From the NCBI RefSeq assembly GCF_014764705.1, contig NZ_JACXXG010000028.1, positions 1-58,424 of the forward strand: DNA of 58,424 bases, given 5' to 3'. The notes under the pieces are model-generated. The model ran no database searches, was not told the DNA's origin, and saw nothing but the letters and a program-made list of their open reading frames with translations. The DNA is from Stutzerimonas kunmingensis (lineage in GTDB: Bacteria; Pseudomonadota; Gammaproteobacteria; Pseudomonadales; Pseudomonadaceae). The translations under genes were made by a program, and so were the position numbers. Below, piece by piece: positions 58,301 to 58,424 of this stretch (positions are counted from its first letter, which is position 1; each line of letters begins with the position of its first letter).

Positions 58301-58424
58301 TCATCGCGCTTTCCCGGGGAAGGCAGCCTTGATTTTCAGGAAAAAGTATTCCGAGTCCCGAAAACCATAGGCCATACGCTTGATCACCTTGATGCGGTTG
58401 TTGACGCCCTCAAGGACGCTGGTA
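58301..58424 (-). CDS. ISL3-family transposase, C-terminal fragment
   Basis: The minus strand ends a frame with SVLEGVNNRIKVIKRMAYGF, then a FRDSEYFFLKIKAAFPG tail, and TGA at 58301-58303. This is the C-terminal signature of ISL3-family (DDE) transposases (EGVNN...KRMAYGFRD...YFFLKI). The rest lies right of the window. The stop sits only five bases beyond the groEL terminator's T run, so the IS end is inserted in or next to that terminator. The terminal repeat could not be delimited. Confidence 0.88.
   Translation of the reverse strand, partial: TSVLEGVNNRIKVIKRMAYGFRDSEYFFLKIKAAFPGKAR

Overview
The window reads as chromosome of a gamma-proteobacterium of the Pseudomonas group, most likely the P. 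stutzeri (Stutzerimonas) lineage. The evidence is high GC, Pseudomonas-restricted families such as DUF3509, and gene order. Two blocks match the known P. aeruginosa order almost gene for gene: ychF-pth-rplY-prs-tRNA-Gln-ispE-lolB-TPR lipoprotein | hemA-prfA-prmC-moeB-murI-pagL ... uraA-upp | hpt (about 8.4-24.1 kb), and dciA | secA-argJ-GST-nudix ... sensor kinase-panE-like-response regulator | yajQ-mscS | ampG ... SDR ... fxsA-groES-groEL (about 32.3-58.2 kb). The species call is inference from family recognition, not from a marker search.

Layout. (1) 1-8.4 kb is an integrated mobile island. A P4-type integrase with a translationally coupled unknown gene sits next to ychF. Behind it is a three-gene ATGA-coupled unit (alpA, a winged-helix-like protein, a second tyrosine recombinase). 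Then comes a type I restriction-modification operon led by a ribbon-helix-helix protein (RHH, hsdR, hsdM). hsdM is broken twice: a one-base contraction in a G run, and truncation by an IS30-family element whose transposase start is at the window edge. (2) 8.4-24.1 kb is housekeeping: translation, lipoprotein sorting, isoprenoid and haem precursors, peptidoglycan, lipid A deacylation, and purine and pyrimidine salvage. (3) 24.6-32.2 kb is more accessory: a DUF1302/DUF1329 envelope pair followed by a MalT-like LuxR regulator, then DUF3509, an SOS gene (yebG) with a clear LexA box, and a small membrane protein. (4) 32.3-41.2 kb: dciA, secA, argJ, GST, nudix-ThiE fusion, then ahpC and ahpF behind a candidate OxyR site. 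(5) 41.4-49.6 kb: an overlapping ATP-grasp-like (DUF3182)/hydrolase pair, and a five-gene minus-strand operon (response regulator with a dead GGDEF domain, panE-like, sensor kinase, PduO-type cobalamin adenosyltransferase, ion-channel-like protein) beside yajQ. (6) 49.6-58.3 kb: MscS, AmpG, an alkyltransferase-like protein, DUF481, SDR, a HugZ-like haem protein, FxsA and GroES-GroEL behind a sigma-32 type promoter. An ISL3-family transposase abuts the groEL terminator at the right edge.

The least explained parts are the recombinase-rich island module, the DUF1302/1329/LuxR locus with its GC mosaic, the DUF3182-hydrolase pair, and the signalling operon that mixes a two-component pair with small-molecule enzymes. 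No CRISPR array, rRNA or prophage structural genes were seen. The only RNA genes recognised are two identical tRNA-Gln(UUG) genes.
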